A stretch of 37,093 nucleotides of DNA, taken from contig JAZOSS010000068.1 in assembly GCA_045657205.1 (NCBI GenBank), positions 1 through 37,093 on the forward strand, given 5' to 3'. Below the pieces are notes generated by a model, which saw only the letters and a program-made list of their open reading frames with translations, made no database searches and was not told where the DNA came from. Of the stretch, positions 7,800-15,957 are shown piece after piece (within the stretch, counting starts at the first letter, position 1; each line of letters begins with the position of its first letter). The DNA comes from RGIG7213 sp045657205. Its GTDB lineage: Bacteria > Bacillota > Clostridia > Oscillospirales > CAG-272. The position numbers and the translations under genes are program-made.

Positions 7800-8435
7800 T
7801 TATCTGATAAAGAAACTCTTTGCAACCTCAGCGCACGATGCGGCATCGGGAGTGTAGCAGTCCGCACCTATATCATCGGCAAATTTTTGCGAAAGCGGAG
7901 CACCGCCGACCATTACCTTTACATTTTTTCGTATTCCCGCTTCTTCGAGAGCCGAAATGACGTTTTTCATTTCGGGCATAGTAGTGGTAAGAAGGGAAGA
8001 AAGGCAAACGATCTCTGCGTTTGTTCTTTTTACGGCTTCTACTATTTTTTCTGCAGGAACGTCAACGCCGAGATCTTCGCACGAGATACCTGCGCCTTCT
8101 ATCATCATTTTTACAAGATTTTTGCCTATGTCGTGCTTGTCGCCTTTTACCGTGCATATAACGGCACGTCCGATCGGTTCAACGCCGACAGCCGTAAGAG
8201 CGGGCTTCAGTATTTTTACACCGCCGTCCATAGCACGCGCCGCCATCATTACCTCGGGCAGATAAAGCTCACCCGATTTGAATTTTTCTCCGACAATGCT
8301 CATACCGGAAATAAGACCGCCGTTGAGTATGTCTTCTGCACTTACACCTTCTTCAAGTGCTTGCTTTATGAGCGCTTCAAGCTCGCGCCCTCTTCCTTTT
8401 TGTAACTTTTCGGATATTTGTTCGAGTATCGTCAC
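7800..8435 (-). CDS. Corrinoid (cobalamin-binding) methyl carrier protein, MtbC/MetH-cap type
   Basis: A 211-residue protein starting at GTG 8435, chosen because ggaggt lies six bases upstream and because the family's N-terminal helices begin there; an upstream TTG-initiated extension to 8519 would include promoter-like sequence. Residues 1-80 form the four-helix B12-binding cap; the Rossmann-like domain carries the base-off/His-on motif D-x-H-x-x-G as D99-K-H101-D-I-G104. S-S-L-L-T-T-T-M-P and V-G-G-A-P follow, as in methionine synthase and methylamine corrinoid proteins. These proteins carry a methyl group on cobalt between two methyltransferases. No partner methyltransferase or reactivase is in the window. 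A TATAAT at 8469-8464 on the minus strand may be its -10, but no clear -35 matches it. Confidence 0.88.
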   Translation of the reverse strand: MTILEQISEKLQKGRGRELEALIKQALEEGVSAEDILNGGLISGMSIVGEKFKSGELYLPEVMMAARAMDGGVKILKPALTAVGVEPIGRAVICTVKGDKHDIGKNLVKMMIEGAGISCEDLGVDVPAEKIVEAVKRTNAEIVCLSSLLTTTMPEMKNVISALEEAGIRKNVKVMVGGAPLSQKFADDIGADCYTPDAASCAEVAKSFFIR

Positions 8436-8550
8436 ACCGACACCTCCGTAACTAAAGTAAATTATTATACTATAACAAATCAATTTTATCTTATCACAAA
8501 TAACTGAAAAAATCAACACATTTTTATAAATTATATAAAAACTGCCCCAC

Positions 8551-8579
8551 TTGAAATATGCAGATATTTGTGATACAAT
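8551..8579 (+). promoter_or_regulatory. Promoter for rnhA operon
   Basis: TTGAAA (8551-8556), 17-base spacer, TACAAT (8574-8579) preceded by TGA, an extended -10 promoter. It leaves a leader of about 90 bases before rnhA in which no riboswitch was recognised. Confidence 0.8.
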
Positions 8580-8676
8580 TAGCGCATATGAATTTTATTT
8601 TTTAAAATTCAAGAGCTTGTGTTTACGCTTTATTGCGGACACAGTGTTAATTTGTAATTTGCAAAGGTGCGAAAAG

Positions 8677-9117
8677 ATGAAAACTGTGAATATATATACT
8701 GATGGGGCGTGCAGAGGAAATCCCGGTCCCGGAGGATGGGGTGCTGTTCTTATATACGAAGGCGTTGAAAAGCGTATTTGCGGCGGAGATAAAGAAACGA
8801 CGAATAATAAAATGGAGCTTACGGCAGTTATAGAAGCTCTCAGCCTTCTTAAATATCCGTGCCGTGTTGTACTGTGTTCCGATTCCAAATACGTTATAGA
8901 TGGACTGAAGCTCGGCTGGGCGAAGGGATGGCAGAAAAAAGGATGGAAAAAAAGCGACGGAAAGCCTGCGCTCAATCCCGAACTTTGGGAAAAACTGTTA
9001 TCTCTTACGGATATCCACGATATGGAATACGTTTGGGTGAAAGGGCATAACGGTCATAAATATAATGAAATATGCGACGAAATGGCAACGGCGGAAGCCG
9101 ACCGCTTCGGAGCGTAA
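8677..9117 (+). CDS. rnhA: Ribonuclease HI
   Basis: A 146-residue type 1 RNase H, which cuts the RNA strand of RNA-DNA hybrids. The four metal-binding carboxylates are all present: D9 (Y-T-D-G-A), E47 (N-N-K-M-E-L), D69 (C-S-D-S-K-Y) and D134 (E-I-C-D-E), plus the flexible-loop histidine in G-H-N-G-H near 124-127. Start ATG 8677 was chosen because the protein then begins exactly at the family's first strand; the frame extends upstream to 8551, but that would run through the promoter. It is the first gene of a plus-strand unit whose next gene starts eight bases after its stop. Confidence 0.95.
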   Translation: MKTVNIYTDGACRGNPGPGGWGAVLIYEGVEKRICGGDKETTNNKMELTAVIEALSLLKYPCRVVLCSDSKYVIDGLKLGWAKGWQKKGWKKSDGKPALNPELWEKLLSLTDIHDMEYVWVKGHNGHKYNEICDEMATAEADRFGA

Positions 9118-9125
9118 GGAGAAGT

Positions 9126-9869
9126 ATGAAAAAATATGCACTCGTGACGGGGGCTACTTCCGGAATAGGAAAGCAAACGGCGGTAATACTTACGCAAAAA
9201 GGATATAAAGTGATCGCCTGCGGAAGAAATAAAGCGGTGCTTTCAGCACTTGCCGAGCAGTACGGTATGATACCGCATTTGTGCGATCTTTCGAAAAAAG
9301 AACAGTGTGTTGAGCTTCATGAGAAATACAGCGGTCTTAACGTCACTGCTGTCGTAAACTGTGCAGGCTTCGGCTTCGTTCGCGATTTTGATAAGATATC
9401 CGTAGATGACGACGTTGATATGATAAACGTAAATATAACTTCATTGCAGATTCTGACGAAGCTGTTTTCGCAAACGATGAAAAAAGGCGTTATTATGAAC
9501 GTCTGCTCGTCTGCGGCGTTTACTCCCGAGCCTCTTATGGCATCGTACGCCGCATCAAAGGCATACGTCTATTCCTACAGCAGAGCTGTCGATTACGAGC
9601 TTAAAAAACGCAAATCAAGAGTACGGGTTTGTGTTGTTTGTCCGGGGGCAGTCAGTACTCCGTTTGAAAAAACGGCAGGCGTTTCAAAGCCGCTTAAAGG
9701 AATAAGCGCGGAAAAATGTGCAAAATGCACGGTGGATGCGATGGAGAAACGTGCAGACGTCACTATCGTCGGTGCAAAAATGAAGCTTGCCGTGCTTTTA
9801 TCGAAGCTTCTTTCCGAAAATACGGTTCTTGAACTGCAATATAAAATACAGGGGTCGAAATTGAAATGA
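9126..9869 (+). CDS. Short-chain dehydrogenase/reductase (SDR)
   Basis: A 247-residue classical SDR with the NAD(P) loop T-G-A-T-S-G-I-G (8-15), N-C-A-G (78-81), a catalytic Ser near 128-129 and Y141-x-x-x-K145 (Y-A-A-S-K). The P-G-A-V-S-T-P-F segment after the active site is also typical. The substrate is unknown; the C-terminal hydrophobic stretch resembles the DltE/YqjQ-like subgroup, but this is only an impression. taaggag precedes ATG 9126 and merges with the rnhA stop. The TGA overlaps the next gene's ATG by four bases, so the three genes are probably translated together. Confidence 0.92.
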   Translation: MKKYALVTGATSGIGKQTAVILTQKGYKVIACGRNKAVLSALAEQYGMIPHLCDLSKKEQCVELHEKYSGLNVTAVVNCAGFGFVRDFDKISVDDDVDMINVNITSLQILTKLFSQTMKKGVIMNVCSSAAFTPEPLMASYAASKAYVYSYSRAVDYELKKRKSRVRVCVVCPGAVSTPFEKTAGVSKPLKGISAEKCAKCTVDAMEKRADVTIVGAKMKLAVLLSKLLSENTVLELQYKIQGSKLK

Positions 9870-11458
9870 TATGTTTTAAAAAAATATTGCCGTTTGTCAT
9901 CGCCGTTGTTTTTGTATTGCCTTGTGTTTGCACGGAGACAGAAAGGACGGAAGAATTTTCGGTAACGTACCGAGATTGTCTTTCATTTGAAGCCGCCACA
10001 GTATATGATGCTTTTTTGAAAAATGCGGAGCTTATGAAGGATGGCAAAAGCAACGTTACAATATACTTTGAAAACGGGGTATCTGAAAAAGATATAGATG
10101 TGATCGTGCAGAGTGCGGCATCCGCTTTTTCTCTTGACCACCCGGAACTATTCTGGATATCTCACAACAAACTTTCGTTTGTATATACGTTATCAGAGGG
10201 CGTTATATACAGTATCACCGCCGAAAAAAATGAAGATGAAGAGAATTATTACGCCCTTCCGTATACGTCAAAAGCTGAGATAGAAGAAGATGAAAGACTC
10301 GTGCAAAGCAAAATGGAAGATATATTGAAACGTGCAAAAGAATGCAGGTCTGTCTATGAAAAAATACTTTTGTTTCACGATACGCTGTGCAAAACGAACG
10401 CGTACAATTCATACGTAAAAAAAGGTGAAAACGAAAAAGCAGATGCAAGAGCGTGGGATGCAACATCTGCCTTCTTGAGCGATAACGATCCCAAGAAAGG
10501 TCCTGTGTGCGAGGGCTATTCAAAAGCTTTCAAGATGCTTTGCGATGCCGTTGGTATTCCGTGCGTGCTGATTCCCGGTGACGGTGTCGGAAACGACGGC
10601 AAGATATCTCCGCATATGTGGTGTGCCGTATACGTTTATGATAAGTGGTACGGTGTTGACGTAACGTGGGACGATTCGGTGACAAACGACGGAATAAACG
10701 TGATGCGTTATACGTATCTTCTTTGCGGCAGCGATACGGAAGATTTCGGAAATAAACATATACCAAACGTTGAAAAGTTTTTCACGGTTTACTTTCCCAC
10801 TCCCGATATTTCCAAAACTCCTTATAAATTAGAGGATGATCTTGAACATACTCACGTTGAAGTGTCCGACGTTACTGCCGTTTATGAAGACCGTGCTGAG
10901 GTTACCGTCACCGTTTTAAACGGTGAAAACGCCTTGAAACACGACAGTGTGAAGCTTTATAAAAATTCAGCTCACGAAGATAATTTTATCGGTGAATACA
11001 AACTTGAAAAAGGCTCTTGCCGTGCGGAAATAGACACACTCGGTATGTCGCGCCTTAATGACGTGCGTATCGTTGCAAAATACGGCGGAAACGTTTCCTC
11101 GGGCATTATGGAGATAAAGCCGAAGAAAACGGATATTGACACCTCTCGGATAAGCGTCGAATATTCAAACGGCGTGCCGTACCATACAGGAAAGCTTACC
11201 ACGACTGACGGTATAACGCTTCATTATACCCAAAAGTCCGAACTATCCGAGGATCAAAAAAAGCTTACCGTGTATTTTACAAATATAGCACCGTTTGATG
11301 AAAATTATATAACAGACAGCAGTGTGATTGTGGAATTTGATGTAGCTGATGCAAACGAGGAAATAATCGAAGGCGTCGGGAAGAATTACGCATATCTCGG
11401 CTTGTGTGCGCTCGGTGTTGTTTTATGTATGATAGTGTCACATTCGAAAAGGAAATGA
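9866..11458 (+). CDS. Secreted transglutaminase-like domain protein
   Basis: A 530-residue protein with an N-terminal hydrophobic signal sequence (about 5-22) and a C-terminal membrane helix followed by S-H-S-K-R-K, so it is probably anchored with most of the chain outside. The transglutaminase-like core carries the catalytic triad Cys215 (G-P-V-C-E-G-Y-S-K-A-F), His250 (S-P-H-M-W) and Asp265 (G-V-D-V-T-W-D-D). The C-terminal part (about 330-500) looks like beta-sandwich repeats. Such bacterial proteins are thought to act as cysteine proteases or cross-linking enzymes on envelope proteins; the substrate is not known. It overlaps the SDR gene by ATGA. No terminator is evident between it and the Cys-rich gene that follows 93 bases later. 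Confidence 0.88.
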   Translation: MICFKKILPFVIAVVFVLPCVCTETERTEEFSVTYRDCLSFEAATVYDAFLKNAELMKDGKSNVTIYFENGVSEKDIDVIVQSAASAFSLDHPELFWISHNKLSFVYTLSEGVIYSITAEKNEDEENYYALPYTSKAEIEEDERLVQSKMEDILKRAKECRSVYEKILLFHDTLCKTNAYNSYVKKGENEKADARAWDATSAFLSDNDPKKGPVCEGYSKAFKMLCDAVGIPCVLIPGDGVGNDGKISPHMWCAVYVYDKWYGVDVTWDDSVTNDGINVMRYTYLLCGSDTEDFGNKHIPNVEKFFTVYFPTPDISKTPYKLEDDLEHTHVEVSDVTAVYEDRAEVTVTVLNGENALKHDSVKLYKNSAHEDNFIGEYKLEKGSCRAEIDTLGMSRLNDVRIVAKYGGNVSSGIMEIKPKKTDIDTSRISVEYSNGVPYHTGKLTTTDGITLHYTQKSELSEDQKKLTVYFTNIAPFDENYITDSSVIVEFDVADANEEIIEGVGKNYAYLGLCALGVVLCMIVSHSKRK

Positions 11459-11551
11459 TGTGTCAAACTCAAGCCGTTGTCATATTATATCAGTGAGGGT
11501 ACGGCGTACTCTCGATTGAAAATAATATACTAACGGAGGACAGATACCAAA

Positions 11552-12385
11552 GTGTCAGATAACAGAAATGGCTGTTGTTCCGGGAATGTCGGTAATTCCC
11601 GTGACCTGGCTTATATAGATACTTACCGCATACTTGACAGCTGCAGAGATAAAGATTGTTTTGAGGATGTAGCGGTCTTTCTTACCGATTACGGACGTGA
11701 CGTTGTGGAGCATTCAAGCAACGTGCGTACTTGTTCGGCATCTATTGCCGCAACGAATATTACGGTAAATCCCGTACCGTTCAACAGAGGCTTCTACCAG
11801 ATAGATATACGCATATATGTCAGAATGACGTTTGAGTGCTGTGTGTGTATGTCTAACCGTCAGATAATAGAGGGAATTGCGGTCTGCGATAAAAAAGTCG
11901 TGCTTTTCGGAAGCGAAGGTAATGTTTCGATATTCAGAAGCAATCCCGACGAGGATAACTTCTGTTCGATACCCGATCTTTCGAATAACGGATGCGTTTC
12001 GACGAACCTTCCCGTTGCGGTCGTTGAACTTGCAGACCCCGTGATACTGACCACGCGTATCCTTGAAAAGCAACAGTGCGGCTGCTGTTGCTGCTGCTGT
12101 TCGGCAAGCGAGGTGCCACACGGTGTTCGTTCAAGAATATCAGGTGACCTTGCAGATCCCGGTGATAGATTTTTAGCTGTGTCGATCGGTTTCTTTTCCG
12201 TTACGAGAATAGAACGCCCCGAACAGTATCTTATAAACGCAACGGAATATTCCGTTCCCGAAAAGGAATGTGAGTTTGTCGAAAGCGATGATCCGTGCTC
12301 TGTATTCCGTTCAATGGATTTCCCCGTGAACGAGTTTTCTCCTCCCGGAATACAAAAGCCGAATTCACATTGCAGAAAAAATTAA
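11552..12385 (+). CDS. Cysteine-rich conserved clostridial protein of unknown function
   Basis: A 277-residue protein starting at GTG 11552, with ggagga 11 bases upstream. It contains about 21 cysteines, including a run of six consecutive Cys (residues 178-183, preceded by C176), plus C-C near the N terminus and C-C-V-C at 96-99. Other notable segments are I-D-T-Y-R-I-L-D-S-C-R-D-K-D-C, V-P-F-N-R-G-F-Y-Q-I-D and Y-L-I-N-A-T-E-Y-S-V-P-x-K-E-C. No signal peptide or membrane helix is visible. I recall very similar unnamed proteins in many Clostridia; the Cys content and Clostridia-only distribution make a spore coat or metal-binding role conceivable, but that is inference. A good terminator follows. 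Confidence 0.87.
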   Translation: MSDNRNGCCSGNVGNSRDLAYIDTYRILDSCRDKDCFEDVAVFLTDYGRDVVEHSSNVRTCSASIAATNITVNPVPFNRGFYQIDIRIYVRMTFECCVCMSNRQIIEGIAVCDKKVVLFGSEGNVSIFRSNPDEDNFCSIPDLSNNGCVSTNLPVAVVELADPVILTTRILEKQQCGCCCCCCSASEVPHGVRSRISGDLADPGDRFLAVSIGFFSVTRIERPEQYLINATEYSVPEKECEFVESDDPCSVFRSMDFPVNEFSPPGIQKPNSHCRKN

Positions 12386-12404
12386 ATACATTTAACATAC
12401 GTAT

Positions 12405-12436
12405 AAAACAGCAGGGAATTTTCTCTGCTGTTTTTT
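12405..12436 (+). terminator. Intrinsic terminator after the Cys-rich gene
   Basis: aaaacagcag (12405-12414) pairs with ctgctgtttt (12425-12434), extended inward by gga/tct with a G-T wobble, followed by T to 12436. It starts 20 bases after the stop codon. Confidence 0.9.
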
Positions 12437-12520
12437 CGTTGCTGTGTGTAATACGTGTTAATATTTTGGCTACATTTCATATTTATTTTAAAATGAAAGT
12501 GTATTTTTTTAATATATCCG

Positions 12521-12529
12521 TGGTATTAT
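12521..12529 (+). promoter_or_regulatory. Possible extended -10 element for rimO operon
   Basis: TGG-TATTAT (12521-12529) lies 30 bases before ATG 12559. No convincing -35 is found 16-18 bases upstream, so this rests on the extended -10 alone. Confidence 0.4.
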
Positions 12530-12558
12530 GAATTGATAATGTTAATTTTAAAGGTGAA

Positions 12559-13896
12559 ATGATGCTTAAAATTGGTTTTGTATCACTCGGTTGCAGTAAA
12601 AATCAAGTGGATACCGAAGTGATGCTTCATCTGCTTGATGAAAAAGGATACGAGATAACTACCGAGGAAATAGACGCAGACGTTATAATAATCAATACGT
12701 GTGCATTTATCGAAAGTGCAAAAAAAGAAGCTGTAGATAATATACTTGATATAGCGTGGCTCAAGGAACACAGAAAGCTAAAAAAGATAATCGTCACGGG
12801 TTGCCTTGCCGAAAGATACCGTGAACAGATACTTGAACAGATGCCCGAGGTCGATGCGGTCGTCGGTGTCGGAAGTATATACGATATTTGTGAGGCTGTT
12901 GAAAGAAGTCTTAAGGGTGAAAGATATACCTCTTTCAAAGATAAAAACACATCCCCGCTCGGCGGCGGAAGAGTTGTTACGACACCCACACATTCAGCCT
13001 ACATAAAAATAGCCGAAGGCTGTGATAACAAATGCACGTATTGTGCAATTCCTCTTATCAGAGGAAAATTCCGTTCGAGAACTATAGAAGATATAGTTGA
13101 GGAAGCAAAGCTTTTTGATAAAGATGGAACGAAAGAGCTTTCCTTGATAGCTCAGGATACGTCCCGTTACGGCGTTGATATCTACGGAGAGTATTCGCTC
13201 GTTAAGCTTATACGTGCAATATGCGAAAATACGTCGATCCCTCATATACGCTTGCTTTACTGCTATCCCGATAAAATAACAGACGAGCTTGTTAATGAAA
13301 TACGTGATAACGACAGGGTGCTTAAATATATCGACCTTCCGATACAGCACATAAACGACAGAGTTCTTTCGGCAATGAACCGCCACGGCGGAAGTGCTGT
13401 TATAAAGGATGCGATAAAACGTTTGAGAGATGCCGTGCCCGGTATAGTTATAAGAACTACTGTCATCGTCGGCTTCCCCGGCGAAACGGAAGAAGAATTT
13501 ACAGAGCTTGTTGATTTCGTAAAAGAAACGAAATTTGAGCGTCTCGGTGCTTTCACGTATTCAAGAGAAGAGGATACGGAAGCTTACGACTTTGAAGATC
13601 AGATAGATGAAGACGTAAAGGACGAACGCCTTGATACTGTGATGACTGTACAGGCTGAAATAGCGTGCCGGTACAGTGAATCGAAGATCGGAGAAGTGCT
13701 TGAAGTCCTTGTTGACGAGTACGACGGTGCCGCAGGTGCGTACGTCGGACGAAGCTACGCGGATGCCCCTGATGTTGACTGCTGTGTATTTTTCGATGTT
13801 GACGGAGATAAAACGAAGTACAAACCGGGTGATACGGTGAAAGTCAAAATAACCGATTACGAAAGCTACGACCTTATCGGTGAATCGGTAAAATAA
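12559..13896 (+). CDS. rimO: Ribosomal protein S12 methylthiotransferase RimO
   Basis: A 445-residue radical-SAM methylthiotransferase. The N-terminal UPF0004 domain holds the auxiliary-cluster cysteines C12 (S-L-G-C-S-K-N), C48 (N-T-C-A-F) and C82 (V-T-G-C-L-A). The radical-SAM cluster is C155-x3-C159-x2-C162 (E-G-C-D-N-K-C-T-Y-C). A C-terminal TRAM-like domain follows. The S-L-G-C-S-K-N opening and the R-G-K-F-R-S-R segment favour RimO over MiaB. It adds a methylthio group to an Asp of ribosomal protein S12. Two adjacent ATG codons (12559, 12562) are possible starts, with aaaggtg upstream. It heads a rimO-pgsA-argH unit. Confidence 0.94.
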   Translation: MMLKIGFVSLGCSKNQVDTEVMLHLLDEKGYEITTEEIDADVIIINTCAFIESAKKEAVDNILDIAWLKEHRKLKKIIVTGCLAERYREQILEQMPEVDAVVGVGSIYDICEAVERSLKGERYTSFKDKNTSPLGGGRVVTTPTHSAYIKIAEGCDNKCTYCAIPLIRGKFRSRTIEDIVEEAKLFDKDGTKELSLIAQDTSRYGVDIYGEYSLVKLIRAICENTSIPHIRLLYCYPDKITDELVNEIRDNDRVLKYIDLPIQHINDRVLSAMNRHGGSAVIKDAIKRLRDAVPGIVIRTTVIVGFPGETEEEFTELVDFVKETKFERLGAFTYSREEDTEAYDFEDQIDEDVKDERLDTVMTVQAEIACRYSESKIGEVLEVLVDEYDGAAGAYVGRSYADAPDVDCCVFFDVDGDKTKYKPGDTVKVKITDYESYDLIGESVK

Positions 13897-13911
13897 GGAA
13901 GGGATTGAAAA

Positions 13912-14499
13912 ATGAATTTACCAAATAAACTTACAGTTTTAAGAATAATTATGATACCCATAGTTATGGTGTTTATTTTACTTCCCATCGAAGGGTTTTG
14001 GCATCTTTTTGCAGGCGCGGCACTGTTTCTTATAGCAACGCTTACGGATTTCGCCGACGGTGCAATAGCAAGAAAATATAATCTCGTTACAAATTTCGGA
14101 AAATTTCTCGATCCTCTGGCAGATAAATTTCTCGTTTTCGGTACGTTTCTTGCAATGATAGGAAGTGATATACAAAAGTTCTGCGATATGAAGTTCTGGC
14201 TTTCTCTTGCACTTGCAGTGATGATATTCCGTGAGCTTGCGGTAACGTCCATCCGCCTTGTTGCAAAAAGCTCCGACGGTACGGTTATCGCCGCGGCTAT
14301 GCTCGGCAAGATAAAAACGGCATTTCAGAGCGTTTGCATAATATATCTGCTCGTTTCCGATGCGATAATTCCCGATTGCTATATAAAATCTCACTACATA
14401 ATCGACTACGTGCTTTTGGCGATAACCGTTATACTTACGGTCGTGTCGGGTATGCAGTACATTTCAAAATACGCAAAATACATAGATCATAAAGCTTAA
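13912..14499 (+). CDS. pgsA: CDP-diacylglycerol-glycerol-3-phosphate 3-phosphatidyltransferase
   Basis: A 195-residue membrane enzyme that starts phosphatidylglycerol synthesis. It opens with the PgsA-typical M-N-L-P-N-K-L-T-V-L-R and holds the full CDP-alcohol motif with D46, D49, G50, A53, R54, G63, D67 and D71 (D-G-A-I-A-R ... G-K-F-L-D-P-L-A-D). Several membrane helices follow. It lies 15 bases after rimO, with aaggga before ATG 13912, a common clostridial neighbour order. It is the more canonical of the two family members in this window. Confidence 0.93.
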   Translation: MNLPNKLTVLRIIMIPIVMVFILLPIEGFWHLFAGAALFLIATLTDFADGAIARKYNLVTNFGKFLDPLADKFLVFGTFLAMIGSDIQKFCDMKFWLSLALAVMIFRELAVTSIRLVAKSSDGTVIAAAMLGKIKTAFQSVCIIYLLVSDAIIPDCYIKSHYIIDYVLLAITVILTVVSGMQYISKYAKYIDHKA

Positions 14500-14538
14500 A
14501 AAAATCATCAGTCTATTTAGCTGAAAGGAAGAAAATAT

Positions 14539-15912
14539 ATGAAGATGTGGGAAGGACGCTTTAAAAAAGAACTTGCGTCCGAAGTAAATGATTTCAATTC
14601 GTCTTTGCCGTTCGACTGCCGAATGTATAAACAGGATATACTCGGAAGTATAGCCCACGCGGGAATGCTTGCAAAATGCGGAATAATCACGGACGACGAC
14701 GGAGAAAAGATAATAAACGGCTTGAAGGGCATACTTGCCGACTTTGAAAACGGTACTCTTACGTTTGATTCGGATGCCGAAGATATACATATGTACGTTG
14801 AGCAGATACTTACCGCACGTATAGGTGACGTCGGTAAAAAGCTTCACACGGCACGTTCAAGAAACGATCAGGTCGCTCTCGATATAAGACTTTATTTGAG
14901 AGATTCCGCAAACGAGATAAGAAAACAGCTCATCCGTCTTATTGAAGTTATCTGTGATAAGATGGAAGAAAATATACACACGGTTATGCCTGCATATACG
15001 CATTTGCAAAGAGCACAGCCCGTTACGTTTGCACATCATCTCTCCGCATACGGTCAGATGTTCCGCCGTGATATCCAAAGACTTGACGATGCGTACAAGA
15101 GAATAAATATGATGCCCCTCGGCGCTTGCGCCGTTGCAGGCACGACGCATCCAACGAACAGACAGCTCGTAGCCGACAGCCTTGAATTTGATTCGGTGAC
15201 TGAAAACAGTATGGACAGCGTTTCCGACAGAGATTTTGTAATTGAGCTTTGCTTCGTTCTTTCTCTTATTATGATGCACCTGTCAAGATTTTCCGAGGAA
15301 ATGATACTCTGGTGCTCGGCTGAATTTGCTTTCGTTGAGCTTGACGACGCTTATTCAACGGGTTCGTCCATAATGCCTCAGAAGAAGAACCCTGATATTG
15401 CAGAGCTTACACGCGGTAAGTGTGCAAGAGTGTACGGAGATCTTAACACGCTTCTCGTTATGATGAAAGGACTTCCTTTGGCATATAACAAAGATATGCA
15501 GGAGGACAAAGAAGCGGTGTTTGACGCTATCGACAATACCTCGATGTGCATTTCCATATTTACAAATATGCTCGACACTGCGACGGTTAAAGCTGATGCT
15601 ATGCACAAAGCGGCAGAGGGCGGATATATAAACGCAACGGATTGTGCAGATTACCTTGCTAAAAAAGGCGTACCGTTCCGTGATGCATATAAAATAACGG
15701 GACAGCTCGTAGGTTACTGTATCGAAAACGGTAAGACGATGAATACGCTTACTCTTGAAGAATATAAAGAATTCAGCGATATATTCGAAGACGACGTGTA
15801 CCACGCACTTGATCTTAAAACGTGCGTTGAGGACAGAAAGAGCATCGGCGGCCCTGCACCTGTAAGAGTAAAAGAACAGCTTGCTTCACTCAGAAACTTT
15901 ATAAAAGAATAA
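14539..15912 (+). CDS. argH: Argininosuccinate lyase
   Basis: A 457-residue fumarase/aspartase-superfamily enzyme, the last step of arginine synthesis (argininosuccinate to arginine and fumarate). It has the N-terminal M-W-E-G-R-F, H-T-A-R-S-R-N-D-Q (103-111), the general-acid region T-H155-L-Q-R-A-Q-P, and the superfamily signature G-S-S-I-M-P-Q-K-K-N-P (275-285) with the catalytic Ser loop. The length is normal. aaaggaag precedes ATG 14539. No argG or other arginine gene is in the window, so the pathway is split in this genome or partly absent. It ends the rimO operon at a strong terminator. Confidence 0.96.
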   Translation: MKMWEGRFKKELASEVNDFNSSLPFDCRMYKQDILGSIAHAGMLAKCGIITDDDGEKIINGLKGILADFENGTLTFDSDAEDIHMYVEQILTARIGDVGKKLHTARSRNDQVALDIRLYLRDSANEIRKQLIRLIEVICDKMEENIHTVMPAYTHLQRAQPVTFAHHLSAYGQMFRRDIQRLDDAYKRINMMPLGACAVAGTTHPTNRQLVADSLEFDSVTENSMDSVSDRDFVIELCFVLSLIMMHLSRFSEEMILWCSAEFAFVELDDAYSTGSSIMPQKKNPDIAELTRGKCARVYGDLNTLLVMMKGLPLAYNKDMQEDKEAVFDAIDNTSMCISIFTNMLDTATVKADAMHKAAEGGYINATDCADYLAKKGVPFRDAYKITGQLVGYCIENGKTMNTLTLEEYKEFSDIFEDDVYHALDLKTCVEDRKSIGGPAPVRVKEQLASLRNFIKE

Positions 15913-15916
15913 TAAC

Positions 15917-15954
15917 AAAACAGACACAGTAATAATGACGCTGTGTCTGTTTTT
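15917..15954. terminator. Bidirectional intrinsic terminator between argH and SLH gene
   Basis: aaaacagacacag (15917-15929) pairs perfectly with ctgtgtctgtttt (15941-15953), 13 bp, with T-rich 3' arms on both strands. Convergent genes end at 15912 and 15958. Confidence 0.93.
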
Positions 15955-15957
15955 CGC

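Noticed and set aside
7800..8519. Longer form of the corrinoid protein beginning at 8519
   Set aside because: The extra N terminus is hydrophobic, AT-rich and covers a TATAAT element; ggaggt before GTG 8435 and the family length support the short form.
8551..8676. Longer form of RNase HI
   Set aside because: The added 42 residues run across the promoter and do not belong to the RNase HI fold.
6625..8676. SAM riboswitch, cobalamin riboswitch or T-box before the metY/corrinoid operon
   Set aside because: The leader before 8435 is short and AT-rich, with no recognisable conserved riboswitch core or specifier-loop structure.
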